Source: Haemophilus parainfluenzae
GTDB taxonomy: Bacteria > Pseudomonadota > Gammaproteobacteria > Enterobacterales > Pasteurellaceae
Assembly (NCBI RefSeq): GCF_900638025.1
Contig: NZ_LR134481.1
Coordinates: forward strand, 434,001 to 498,000
Reading direction: 5' to 3'
DNA: 64,000 bases
The translations under genes were made by a program, and so were the position numbers. The notes beneath the pieces are model-generated. The model was not told the origin of the DNA. It saw nothing but the letters and a program-made list of their open reading frames with translations, and made no database searches. Shown here in pieces: positions 26,353 to 34,069 of the stretch (the stretch's first letter is position 1; the number at the start of each line of letters is the position of its first letter).

Positions 26353-27075
26353 TTATTTTTTAGGATTAACGTCTAATACTTCAACTTCGAAGTAAAGTGT
26401 TGCATCAGGTGGAATTGAATCGCCTGCGCCTTGTTTGCCATAAGCTAATTCAGGTGGAATCACTAATTCGATTTTACCGCCTTTCTTCACTAACTGAAGA
26501 CCTTCAGTCCAACCTTTGATCACTTGGTTTAATTTAAACTCAACCGGTTGACCACGTTCAACAGAGCTATCAAATACTTTACCATCTGGTAATTTACCGG
26601 TGTAATGTACTTTCACAGTATCTGTTGCTTTAATCGCATCACCTTTACCTGCTTCAGTAATTTTGTAAAGTAAGCCATCTTTAGTGCTTTTTACGCCATC
26701 TTTTTTCGCAAATTCAGCGCGGTATTTATCGCCTTCTTCTTTTGCGGCTTTCGCTTGTTGTTCTACTTTTGCTTTCGCTGCAGACACTAATTGCTCTTGA
26801 ATACCATCTAAGGTTTGTTGAATTTTTTCGTCTTTACGAATATCAACTTTACCTTCTAATGCATCTTTTAAGCCATCTAAAATACGCGCATTGTCGTATT
26901 GAATGACTTCTTTTTGAGCCTCCACTAAATCTTTTACTTGGTTACCCATTAATGCACCTACAGCATAAGACGCATCACTTGCGCTTGGCGCTGCTTTATC
27001 TTCTGCAAAAACAGAACCTGAAACAACCGCACTTACCATAAGTGCAGCAAGAGAAAGCTTTTGAATTTTCAACAT
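26353..27075 (-). CDS. fkpA: Periplasmic FKBP-type peptidyl-prolyl isomerase FkpA
   Basis: 240 residues: a signal peptide (cleavage after SGSVFA, near residue 24), an N-terminal helical dimerisation domain (about 30-125), and a C-terminal FKBP domain with VKVHYTGKLPDGKVFDSS, VIKGWTEGLQL and PPELAYGKQGAG. It folds or chaperones periplasmic proteins. Divergent from slyX with 94 bp between the starts. E. coli fkpA is sigma-E dependent, but I could not find a sigma-E box in this short gap. Confidence 0.95.
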   Translation of the reverse strand: MLKIQKLSLAALMVSAVVSGSVFAEDKAAPSASDASYAVGALMGNQVKDLVEAQKEVIQYDNARILDGLKDALEGKVDIRKDEKIQQTLDGIQEQLVSAAKAKVEQQAKAAKEEGDKYRAEFAKKDGVKSTKDGLLYKITEAGKGDAIKATDTVKVHYTGKLPDGKVFDSSVERGQPVEFKLNQVIKGWTEGLQLVKKGGKIELVIPPELAYGKQGAGDSIPPDATLYFEVEVLDVNPKK

Positions 27076-27169
27076 TTTGCTTGATCCTTTATAATAGAAA
27101 CGGAATAGCGAATAGGTTAAATCGGATTGACCAAATTCACAACATTTTTTTAAAAATTAGAGAAATTTT

Positions 27170-27391
27170 ATGCAAAATCAACAAATTTTAGAAGATCGCA
27201 TCGCCGAACTTGAAATGAAAATTGCTTTTCAAGAACAACTTTTAGACGAACTCAACCAAGCATTAGTTCAACAACAATTTGATATGGATAAAATTCAACT
27301 TCAACTCCGCTATCTCGCCGGCAAATTAAAAGACATGCAACCTTCTAATATTGCCAGCCAAGCAGAAGAAACACCACCTCCGCATTATTAA
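27170..27391 (+). CDS. slyX: SlyX family protein
   Basis: 73 residues, an almost continuous coiled coil ([39 protein letters not shown]) ending in the characteristic PPHY. Function unknown. It is next to fkpA as in E. coli, followed 6 bp later by a terminator. Confidence 0.92.
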   Translation: MQNQQILEDRIAELEMKIAFQEQLLDELNQALVQQQFDMDKIQLQLRYLAGKLKDMQPSNIASQAEETPPPHY

Positions 27392-27396
27392 ACAAC

Positions 27397-27426
27397 AAAC
27401 CGCACTTTAACGTGCGGTTTACTTTT
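27397..27426 (+). terminator. Terminator of slyX built from an uptake signal
   Basis: 9-bp stem AAACCGCAC / GTGCGGTTT with a TTTAAC loop, then TACTTTT. Confidence 0.75.
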
Positions 27427-27461
27427 ATAGGCTAATAAAGTGCGGTCAGTTTTAACCACAT

Positions 27462-28847
27462 TTACAACCAAACAAAATAAGTCATACTGCCGATGATGGC
27501 GATACAGAATAGATTGAGAATCAAACCGACTTTCGCCATATCGAGTTGTTTCACATTTCCTGTTGCAAACACGATAGCATTAGGCGGTGTAGCGATTGGC
27601 AACATAAATGCACAACTTGCCCCACAAGCGATAATTGCGGCTAAAGCGATAGGCGGTAAATTCATAGATTGTGCCACTGAAATCACAATTGGCATAATCA
27701 ACGCTGCACTGGCGGTATTCGACGTAAATTCCGTTAAGAAAATAATAAATGCCGTCATCACAAAGCAAAGTACCCAAAGTGGTTTGGTTTGCACAAACTG
27801 AACGATACTATCCGCCATAATCTTACTGGCACCAGAATCTTTCATCACAATACTGAGTGTTAAACCACCACCGAATAAAACGAGCACGCCCCATTCAACA
27901 CGCTCTTGAATTTCTTTCCAACTCGCGACACCTGAAACACAGATAAAGATCACAACGCATAATGCAATCACCGTATCAAAGTTTTCGATTTTTTTCGGTA
28001 ACTCAAGGAATGCACTAATCCACGGATTCAAGAGGGAACTGAAAAGTAACATAATCGCCATACCGATAAAGATCAGTAAGGTAATGATATTTTTTCGGTT
28101 AAAACTGACTTTCTCAAGTGATGGATTAAAATCCACAGAAAAGTCTGGACGTAAAATCATCCATAAAGAAAAAATCATTGAAGGCACAAGCAATACCATC
28201 ACCGGGAAACCGTAGCCTAGCCATTCCGTGAAAGTCACTTGAATTTGAGATGCCAAAATCGCATTCGGCGCACTTCCTACTAATGTACCAATACCACCGA
28301 TACTGGCACTAAATGCCATGCCTAACAATACAAAGGCATACAACCGATGGTTTTTCTCTGCATTGATACCTTTTAACATCCCCATCGTGAGCGGTAACAT
28401 CATCGCCGCCACAGCAGTGTTGTTAATCCACATGGAAAGGAATGTGGTTATAGTGAATAGATAGGTGATAGAAAGTTTTAAGTTTCCTTTGGCCAAACGG
28501 ATAATGTAATTCGCAATAATCTTGTCTAGGTTCTGAATTTGTAACACAGCAGCCACCACAAATCCCCCAAAGAACATATAAATAATTGGGGTAGAGAATG
28601 GTGCGAGCGCTTTTTGTGTATTAATCAAGCCCAATCCTATGGCCACGACAGGCACCATAAGGGATGTCACGGTAATATTAAAGGCTTCCGTTAACCATAA
28701 AATACCAATAAAAATCAGCAAGGCTAGCCCGCGATTCTCTTGAGCAGAAAACGGCAGTATTTTGATTAACACCAACATGAAGACAAAGTCTAAGGCAAGA
28801 ATAATGAGACTTTTATATTTAGAGAGAAAGGTTTGTTGAGTTTGCAT
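27462..28847 (-). CDS. DASS-family anion:sodium symporter (SLC13-like)
   Basis: Inner-membrane symporter of 461 residues from the ATG at 28847, which has GGAG 9 bases upstream; a TTG two codons earlier is less likely. The two SNT/T-like clamps of the family are visible as MWINNTAVAAMMLP in the N half and LTEFTSNTASAALIMPI in the C half. Likely substrates are C4-dicarboxylates, citrate or sulfate; I cannot choose among them from sequence. About 11 membrane segments. A CRP-like site lies about 85 bp upstream. Confidence 0.88.
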   Translation of the reverse strand: MQTQQTFLSKYKSLIILALDFVFMLVLIKILPFSAQENRGLALLIFIGILWLTEAFNITVTSLMVPVVAIGLGLINTQKALAPFSTPIIYMFFGGFVVAAVLQIQNLDKIIANYIIRLAKGNLKLSITYLFTITTFLSMWINNTAVAAMMLPLTMGMLKGINAEKNHRLYAFVLLGMAFSASIGGIGTLVGSAPNAILASQIQVTFTEWLGYGFPVMVLLVPSMIFSLWMILRPDFSVDFNPSLEKVSFNRKNIITLLIFIGMAIMLLFSSLLNPWISAFLELPKKIENFDTVIALCVVIFICVSGVASWKEIQERVEWGVLVLFGGGLTLSIVMKDSGASKIMADSIVQFVQTKPLWVLCFVMTAFIIFLTEFTSNTASAALIMPIVISVAQSMNLPPIALAAIIACGASCAFMLPIATPPNAIVFATGNVKQLDMAKVGLILNLFCIAIIGSMTYFVWL

Positions 28848-28927
28848 ATACAATCTCCTATAAAACGATAGGGGAGATTATTAATTAGCATTTAACCGAA
28901 AAAATTGAAACATATATTTAACAAATT

Positions 28928-28943
28928 TGTGACACGCTTCAAA
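28928..28943. promoter_or_regulatory. CRP-like site upstream of the DASS symporter
   Basis: TGTGA-N6-TCAAA matches the CRP consensus TGTGA-N6-TCACA with one mismatch. It lies 81 bp upstream of the symporter start, a reasonable distance for a class I or II promoter. Confidence 0.35.
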
Positions 28944-28964
28944 CTATTTTTGTATATACAACAA

Positions 28965-28984
28965 ACCGCACCTAAAAGTGCGGT
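28965..28984 (-). terminator. Terminator of the nanX-like gene
   Basis: ACCGCAC / GTGCGGT 7-bp stem with a CTAAAA loop; on the minus strand the stem is followed by TTGTTGT. It lies 19 bp after the nanX-like stop. Confidence 0.55.
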
Positions 28985-29002
28985 CTGTTTTGCTTTCGTT
29001 TT

Positions 29003-30229
29003 CTATTGTTGCATACGAGCTTGAATACGTTCTGGCAATCTTAATCCAACGAGAGCAACAAGGGCAATTGTCCAGAATAAGGTCACATATACAAGAGCTG
29101 AACCAAGTCCGACTCTTTCACTAAGTGCGGCGGCAATCACAGGAGACACCCCACCACCGATCGCGGCAAAGTTATAGATGAAACCAATACCTGTGCTTCG
29201 CATTTCAGCCGGGAAGAAAGTCGCCATATATTTTGGTACTAAACCGGCAATCCCTAAGTTAGTTGCAAGTAAGAAGAAGAGTAACGCACCAAGCGCTAAT
29301 ACATTATTTTCTGGCAAATAGAATACTGGGAAGAGGAAGAAAAGTGATAACAATAAGCTATATACAAAGGTTTTCTTCTCACCCAATTTATCACCGATAA
29401 AGCCTGCGATTAAAGTACCGATGAGGATACCAAAGCCTGCCCAGAACATCAGTGATTTCACATTTTCAGCATAGCCGTTTTCTTTGAGGTAAAGTGGAAG
29501 CAAGCCCACTACCGGCCAGTTTACGGAGAAAATTGAATAGCAAACTAAGAAAATAATTAAGGTGATTGGTAATTGTTTTTTAGTGAACAGGTCAGTAAGT
29601 GGAACTTTATTCACTTTACCCGCTGCTTTCGCTTGTGCCCATTCTTCACTTTCAGGGGCATGACGACGAACATAGAGAACTAAGGCTACCGGTGCTAAAC
29701 CGATGAAGAAAGCCATACGCCAACCATAAGTTTGAGATACCCAAGGAATCACTTGAGAGGCAAGAATATTACCAATGGAAAAGCCACTCACTAAAAACGC
29801 ACTGGCTTTTGTACGTAAATGTTGTGGCCAGCTTTCAATGGCATAAGAGGAAGAACACGCATATTCACCTGCCATCCCCATACCGATAATCATACGGAAG
29901 ATGAAAAGCCAAATATAACTGGTGGATAAGCCGCACAAGAATGTGCCGACGGAATACGTAATAATGGAAACGATCATCGCCAAACGACGACCATATTTAT
30001 CGGCAAAACTACCAAAAATCGCCCCACCTAATGGACGAGCGACGAACGCTGCAAGTAATAATGTGGATGTTTCCGTTGTGCTCATGGCGAATTCCTTTTG
30101 AATATCCAAAAGCACATAAGTGATAAGCATATAATCGAAGCCATCAAAAACATAACCTAACCAAGCCGCAAATAACGCTTTTTTTTGCGTAGGACTGACT
30201 TCTTTATACCATGGTAATGATGTTGCCAT
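29003..30229 (-). CDS. nanX: MFS transporter of the sialate:H+ symporter family, NanX-like
   Basis: 408-residue inner-membrane transporter with 12 predicted helices. The N-terminal WYKEVSPTQKKALFAAWLGY and DGFDYMLI, the loop DKYGRR, and GMAGEYACSSSYAIESWP followed by KASAFLVSGFS match, as I remember them, E. coli YjhB (NanX), the importer of 2,7-anhydro-N-acetylneuraminate, more closely than NanT. GGGAGG lies 5 bases before the ATG. It is divergent from a GntR regulator and two Gfo/Idh/MocA genes, one of them a close NanY relative, which is the E. coli nanXY pairing. Confidence 0.8.
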   Translation of the reverse strand: MATSLPWYKEVSPTQKKALFAAWLGYVFDGFDYMLITYVLLDIQKEFAMSTTETSTLLLAAFVARPLGGAIFGSFADKYGRRLAMIVSIITYSVGTFLCGLSTSYIWLFIFRMIIGMGMAGEYACSSSYAIESWPQHLRTKASAFLVSGFSIGNILASQVIPWVSQTYGWRMAFFIGLAPVALVLYVRRHAPESEEWAQAKAAGKVNKVPLTDLFTKKQLPITLIIFLVCYSIFSVNWPVVGLLPLYLKENGYAENVKSLMFWAGFGILIGTLIAGFIGDKLGEKKTFVYSLLLSLFFLFPVFYLPENNVLALGALLFFLLATNLGIAGLVPKYMATFFPAEMRSTGIGFIYNFAAIGGGVSPVIAAALSERVGLGSALVYVTLFWTIALVALVGLRLPERIQARMQQ

Positions 30230-30260
30230 AACAACCTCCCTTCCTTGTATTTGAGAATTT

Positions 30261-30276
30261 TGTGGTATAGATCACA
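30261..30276. promoter_or_regulatory. CRP-like site between nanX and the GntR gene
   Basis: TGTGG-TATAGA-TCACA differs from TGTGA-N6-TCACA at one position. It lies 32 bp upstream of the nanX-like start and 116 bp upstream of the GntR start. It also contains GGTATA, the E. coli NanR repeat unit, although only once. Catabolite control of an uptake cluster is expected. Confidence 0.55.
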
Positions 30277-30391
30277 GAATTTAAAATTACCGCTAATTTC
30301 TGCTTGCATAAATAAAGATAGGACGTATGATGTCTTATGTCAATCGAAGAGAATGAGAGCTGGATCACAAATTCAGAAAATAGATTAGAAA

Positions 30392-31114
30392 ATGAGAACA
30401 GAAATGAAAAAAACAAGTAAAAAAGAAGCAAGTCTCGTTTTGCAGGATAAAATCAAATCGCTCATCATTAAACAAAATCTTAAATCTGGCGATTTGATGC
30501 CAACAGAAAATGAGTTGATTGAACAGCTTGGTGTGAGTCGTTCCAGTTTGCGTGAAGCCATTAAATCTTTAGAGGCGCTACACATTTTAGACATTCGCCA
30601 TGGTGTTGGTACCTTTGTGAGTGAATCCTCTCTTGTGCCAATGATTCGCGGATTAAGTTTTCACACCCAACTGAATTTGCATAATGATCATAATCAGCTG
30701 ATTAATATTTTGGATATTCGGGAAATTTTGGAATACGGTTTTGCCCCGATGGTGTTGGGAAAAATTAGCCAAGAACAGACCGCACTTTTGCAAAAATCAG
30801 TGGCCAATATGGAAAAAAATGCCCGTGAGCAAAAATTTTCACCTAAAGATGAATACCACATTCATTTAAAACTTTATGAACCATTAAATAACCCATTACT
30901 GATTCAATATTTAGATGCGTTTTGGCAAATTTATCAGCAAGTAGAAAAAGGCTTACCACCACCAATACTTTCTCCTGAAAAATTAGCCATGCAACACCGT
31001 GAATTAATTGATGCCGTAGAAGCGCATGATTTGGTGCGCATGCAACGCGCGATCTTGCAATATTTCCAAAGTATTCGCCAACGCTTACAACAAGGAGGGC
31101 ATGATGCAAACTAA
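30392..31114 (+). CDS. GntR/FadR-family regulator of the anhydro-sialate cluster
   Basis: 240 residues. The N-terminal winged helix (PTENELIEQLGVSRSSLREA, about residues 37-56) is GntR type. The C-terminal FCD domain has candidate metal ligands His in EYHIHLKLYE and in MQHRELIDAV. It belongs to the same subfamily as NanR, but I do not claim orthology. The start could also be the ATG at 30404; neither has a clear ribosome binding site. It is divergent from the nanX-like gene and overlaps the next gene by 11 bp, so it probably autoregulates and controls both directions. Confidence 0.85.
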   Translation: MRTEMKKTSKKEASLVLQDKIKSLIIKQNLKSGDLMPTENELIEQLGVSRSSLREAIKSLEALHILDIRHGVGTFVSESSLVPMIRGLSFHTQLNLHNDHNQLINILDIREILEYGFAPMVLGKISQEQTALLQKSVANMEKNAREQKFSPKDEYHIHLKLYEPLNNPLLIQYLDAFWQIYQQVEKGLPPPILSPEKLAMQHRELIDAVEAHDLVRMQRAILQYFQSIRQRLQQGGHDAN

Positions 31115-32177
31115 TGGATTAAACATCGCCTTAATCGGCTGCGGCTTTTTTGGCGTTCAATTGGCTTCAGCATTTGATAAAGCCCAAGCAAACTTAATTG
31201 CAGTGACCGATATCAACCCTTCTCTTGCACAAAAACTCGCAGAGCAATACGGTAGCCAAGCCTTTTTTAGTGTAGAAGAAATGTTGGCAGAAACTAAAGC
31301 GGATTTAGTGGTTATCGCCACCCCAAACTATGCTCATTATTCCCCAGCTATCTTAGCGTTAAATGCCGGTTGTCATGTCTTTATTGAAACACCTTTTACC
31401 TTAAGCGCTTCTCAAGGGCAACATTTACGCCGTCTTGCTAAAGAAAAAGGCAAATTCATTTTTGTGGGCCATTTAGAACGTACGTTACCTGGCATGTTAA
31501 AAGTCAAAGCGGCTTTAGAACAAGGAAAATTAGGCAGAATTACGGTCGCACGAGCCATGCGTCAGCGTTGGATTGAAAACCTACCAAATAAAGAGTGGTG
31601 GAAATTAGATGCCAATCTTACGGGTGGTGAGCTTTTCCACCTCATTCATGAACTGGATTTACTCTGTTGGTTATTAGGCGATATTGAGGCGGTCTTTGCT
31701 CAAGCCGCTAATCAAGCGCATCTCGATACACCAGATAGCCGCGATGTGTTGCAACTGTTACTACGTTTTGAAAATGGCGTGTTAGGTTCGCTCGAAATGG
31801 GTACCGCTTATCGATTACACCAATGGGGCATTCAAATTCATGGTGAAAACGGTGTGATTGAAGTCAATTTCTTTACCTCAAGTGTCACATTTAATTATCT
31901 AGATGGAAAAATAGAACACGTTGATTTATTTGATGAATTTGAGGCTGATTTATCTTTACGCGAAAGTGCAAAAGGCACTCAGCAATATAATGTCACCCAC
32001 GCACCTTGCCAACTTTGGTTAAGCCGAGCGGCTGAAATCGAAGTACAAAGCGTGGTAGAGCACTTAACGCAAGGAAAAACCAGCCCATTAAGTCTATGTT
32101 TAACTGAAGCCATCGAAGTTGCAGAAGCAGCGAAGCAATCCATGGTAACGGAAAAACAAATCTCAGTGAAAAAATAA
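31104..32177 (+). CDS. Gfo/Idh/MocA-family protein with altered catalytic motif
   Basis: 357 residues from the ATG at 31104, chosen because AGGAGG at 31093-31098 is well spaced for it; another ATG is directly before it. The NAD-binding Rossmann fold is intact (IALIGCGFFGVQLA, then TPNYAHY). The family motif EKP, whose Lys is catalytic, reads ETP here (Glu95-Thr96-Pro97). The HxxHELD-type helix is present as LFHLIHELDLL. It lies between the GntR gene and the NanY-like gene. It may use a different mechanism, be a partner of NanY, or be non-catalytic. The same gene set beside nanX is not one I recall from E. coli. Confidence 0.85.
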   Translation: MQTNGLNIALIGCGFFGVQLASAFDKAQANLIAVTDINPSLAQKLAEQYGSQAFFSVEEMLAETKADLVVIATPNYAHYSPAILALNAGCHVFIETPFTLSASQGQHLRRLAKEKGKFIFVGHLERTLPGMLKVKAALEQGKLGRITVARAMRQRWIENLPNKEWWKLDANLTGGELFHLIHELDLLCWLLGDIEAVFAQAANQAHLDTPDSRDVLQLLLRFENGVLGSLEMGTAYRLHQWGIQIHGENGVIEVNFFTSSVTFNYLDGKIEHVDLFDEFEADLSLRESAKGTQQYNVTHAPCQLWLSRAAEIEVQSVVEHLTQGKTSPLSLCLTEAIEVAEAAKQSMVTEKQISVKK

Positions 32178-32187
32178 GGAGTTTATT

Positions 32188-33294
32188 ATGATGCGATATG
32201 GTGTTGTTGGCGTTGGCTATTTTGGTGCAGATTTAGCCCGTTTCATGAATGAATTTGATGATGCACAAATTACCGTAGTATATGACCCTGAAAATGGTGA
32301 AACCATTGCTCAAGAATTACAATGCTTAGCGGCAAAATCTCTTGAAGAATTGGTCACTTCCCCTGATGTGGATTGCGTGATTGTCGCCACCCCTAACTAC
32401 TTACACAAAGAACCGGTCATTCTTGCAGCGAAAAACAAAAAACATGTTTTCTGTGAAAAACCAATCGCCTTAAGTTATCAAGACTGTGACGACATGGTAC
32501 GTGCTTGCGAAGAAAATGGCGTTACCTTTATGGCTGGTCACGTGATGAACTTCTTTAACGGTGTTCACCATGCCAAAGAATTAATCAACCAAGGCGTGAT
32601 CGGTAAAGTGCTTTATTGCCACACCGCACGTAATGGCTGGGAAGAACAACAACCAACCATTTCATGGAAAAAAATCCGTGAAAAATCTGGCGGCCACTTA
32701 TACCACCATATTCACGAATTAGACTGTGTACAATTCATTATGGGTGGTATGCCAAAAACCGTTACCATGGCAGCCGCCAATGTTGCACACAAAGGCGAAA
32801 ACTTTGGTGATGAAGACGATATGATTTTTGTCACCATGGAATATGATGATAATCGCTTCGCAGTTCTAGAATGGGGTTCCGCTTTCCGTTGGGGTGAGCA
32901 TTATGTATTAATTCAAGGGGAAAAAGGTGCGATCAAACTTGATATGTACAATACCAAAGGTACCCTTCGTGTGGATGGAAAAGACACCTATTTCCTTATT
33001 CACGAAACCCAAGAAGAAGATGATGACCGTACCCGTATTTACAACAGCACAGAAATGGACGGTGCAATTCAATACGGTAAACCGGGCAAACGCACACCGC
33101 TCTGGTTGAGCTCTATCATGAAAAAAGAAATGCGTTATTTAAACGACATTCTTCATGGTATGGAACCAACTGAGGAATTTGTAAAATTACTCACCGGTGA
33201 GGCTGCCCGCGCTGCTATCGCTACTGCCGATGCATGTACCCGTTCTCGTTACGAAAACCGCAAAGTTGATTTAGCAGAAATCATCGGTAAATAA
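32188..33294 (+). CDS. nanY: 2,7-anhydro-N-acetylneuraminate hydratase/oxidoreductase, NanY-like
   Basis: 368-residue Gfo/Idh/MocA enzyme. GVVGVGYFGADLARFMN at the N-terminus is the NAD-binding loop. The catalytic Glu90-Lys91-Pro92 (HVFCEKPIAL) and GGHLYHHIHELDCVQ are intact. These, with YDPENGE, LEWGSAF and HETQEEDDDR, agree closely with my memory of E. coli YjhC (NanY), which converts 2,7-anhydro-Neu5Ac to Neu5Ac by a redox-neutral, NAD-dependent route. AGGAG lies 6 bases before the ATG at 32188; a second ATG follows at once. A strong terminator ends the operon. Confidence 0.85.
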   Translation: MMRYGVVGVGYFGADLARFMNEFDDAQITVVYDPENGETIAQELQCLAAKSLEELVTSPDVDCVIVATPNYLHKEPVILAAKNKKHVFCEKPIALSYQDCDDMVRACEENGVTFMAGHVMNFFNGVHHAKELINQGVIGKVLYCHTARNGWEEQQPTISWKKIREKSGGHLYHHIHELDCVQFIMGGMPKTVTMAAANVAHKGENFGDEDDMIFVTMEYDDNRFAVLEWGSAFRWGEHYVLIQGEKGAIKLDMYNTKGTLRVDGKDTYFLIHETQEEDDDRTRIYNSTEMDGAIQYGKPGKRTPLWLSSIMKKEMRYLNDILHGMEPTEEFVKLLTGEAARAAIATADACTRSRYENRKVDLAEIIGK

Positions 33295-33310
33295 AAATAA
33301 CGTAAAAATA

Positions 33311-33352
33311 AACCGCACTTTGGTTAAAAAATCAAAGTGCGGTTGTTTTTTT
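33311..33352 (+). terminator. Bidirectional terminator from inverted uptake signals
   Basis: 12-bp stem AACCGCACTTTG / CAAAGTGCGGTT with a 10-base loop, followed by GTTTTTTT. It separates the nanY-like gene from convergent pdxH. Confidence 0.9.
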
Positions 33353-33370
33353 GGAATGTTTTTAAGAAAC

Positions 33371-34003
33371 TTACGGCGATAACCGCTCTCTTTCCCATTT
33401 CCCCTCATTGTATAAATAACAAATTCGGTCATGTAAACGACTTGGGCGACCTTGCCAGAATTCAATGCGATCAGGAATCACAAGATAACCGCCCCAATGT
33501 GGTGGGCGTGGGACATTTAATGGGTGTTTTGCTGCAATCAATGCGGCTTTCGCTAATAAAGATTTGTGACTAGAAATGACCGCACTTTGCTCGCTGGCCC
33601 AAGCGCCAATTCGGCTGGTGTAAGGGCGCGTTGCAAAATATTCATCTGATTGTTCAGGCGAGATTTTTTCAGCTTTGCCCTCAATACGAACAGAACGTTC
33701 TAATTCAGGCCAAAAGAATGTTAGGGCAACGAAAGGATTATGCTCTATGGAGCGACCTTTTCGGCTGTGATAATTCGTAAAAAATACAAAGCCTTGTTCG
33801 TTCACTTCTTTCAACAGCACCATTCGACTTGTTGGTCGACCGTCTTCGTTGACTGTCGCAACATTAACACCTGTTGGCTCATTTACTTTGGCGGTAATGG
33901 CCTCGTTGAGCCATTTTTCAAATTGTTTTATTGGATTGGGATCGCAATCATGCTGAGAAAGCGCCTGTTTGCAATAATCTTCACGAATATCATGTAAGTC
34001 CAT
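33371..34003 (-). CDS. pdxH: Pyridoxamine 5'-phosphate oxidase
   Basis: FMN-dependent oxidase that makes pyridoxal 5'-phosphate, 210 residues from the ATG at 34003. AAGGAG lies upstream of that ATG at normal spacing; the longer in-frame start at 34030 is unlikely. FMN-binding segments RMVLLKEV and [10 protein letters not shown], and the C-terminal [11 protein letters not shown], are clear. An uptake signal lies in the coding region. Confidence 0.95.
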   Translation of the reverse strand: MDLHDIREDYCKQALSQHDCDPNPIKQFEKWLNEAITAKVNEPTGVNVATVNEDGRPTSRMVLLKEVNEQGFVFFTNYHSRKGRSIEHNPFVALTFFWPELERSVRIEGKAEKISPEQSDEYFATRPYTSRIGAWASEQSAVISSHKSLLAKAALIAAKHPLNVPRPPHWGGYLVIPDRIEFWQGRPSRLHDRICYLYNEGKWERERLSP

Positions 34004-34021
34004 TTTCTTTCTCCTTTTGCT

Positions 34022-34054
34022 TGAAAACAAAAAGCCCTTGCAACTGCAAGGGCT
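34022..34054 (-). terminator. Intrinsic terminator of hbpA
   Basis: 10-bp perfect stem AGCCCTTGCA / TGCAAGGGCT with a two-base loop, followed on the minus strand by TTTTTGTTTT. Confidence 0.9.
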
Positions 34055-34069
34055 AGTATAGTCCGTTAA

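Noticed and set aside
26353..27169. Sigma-E promoter for fkpA
   Set aside because: I looked in the 94-bp fkpA-slyX gap and found no GAACTT-N16-TCTGA-like match.
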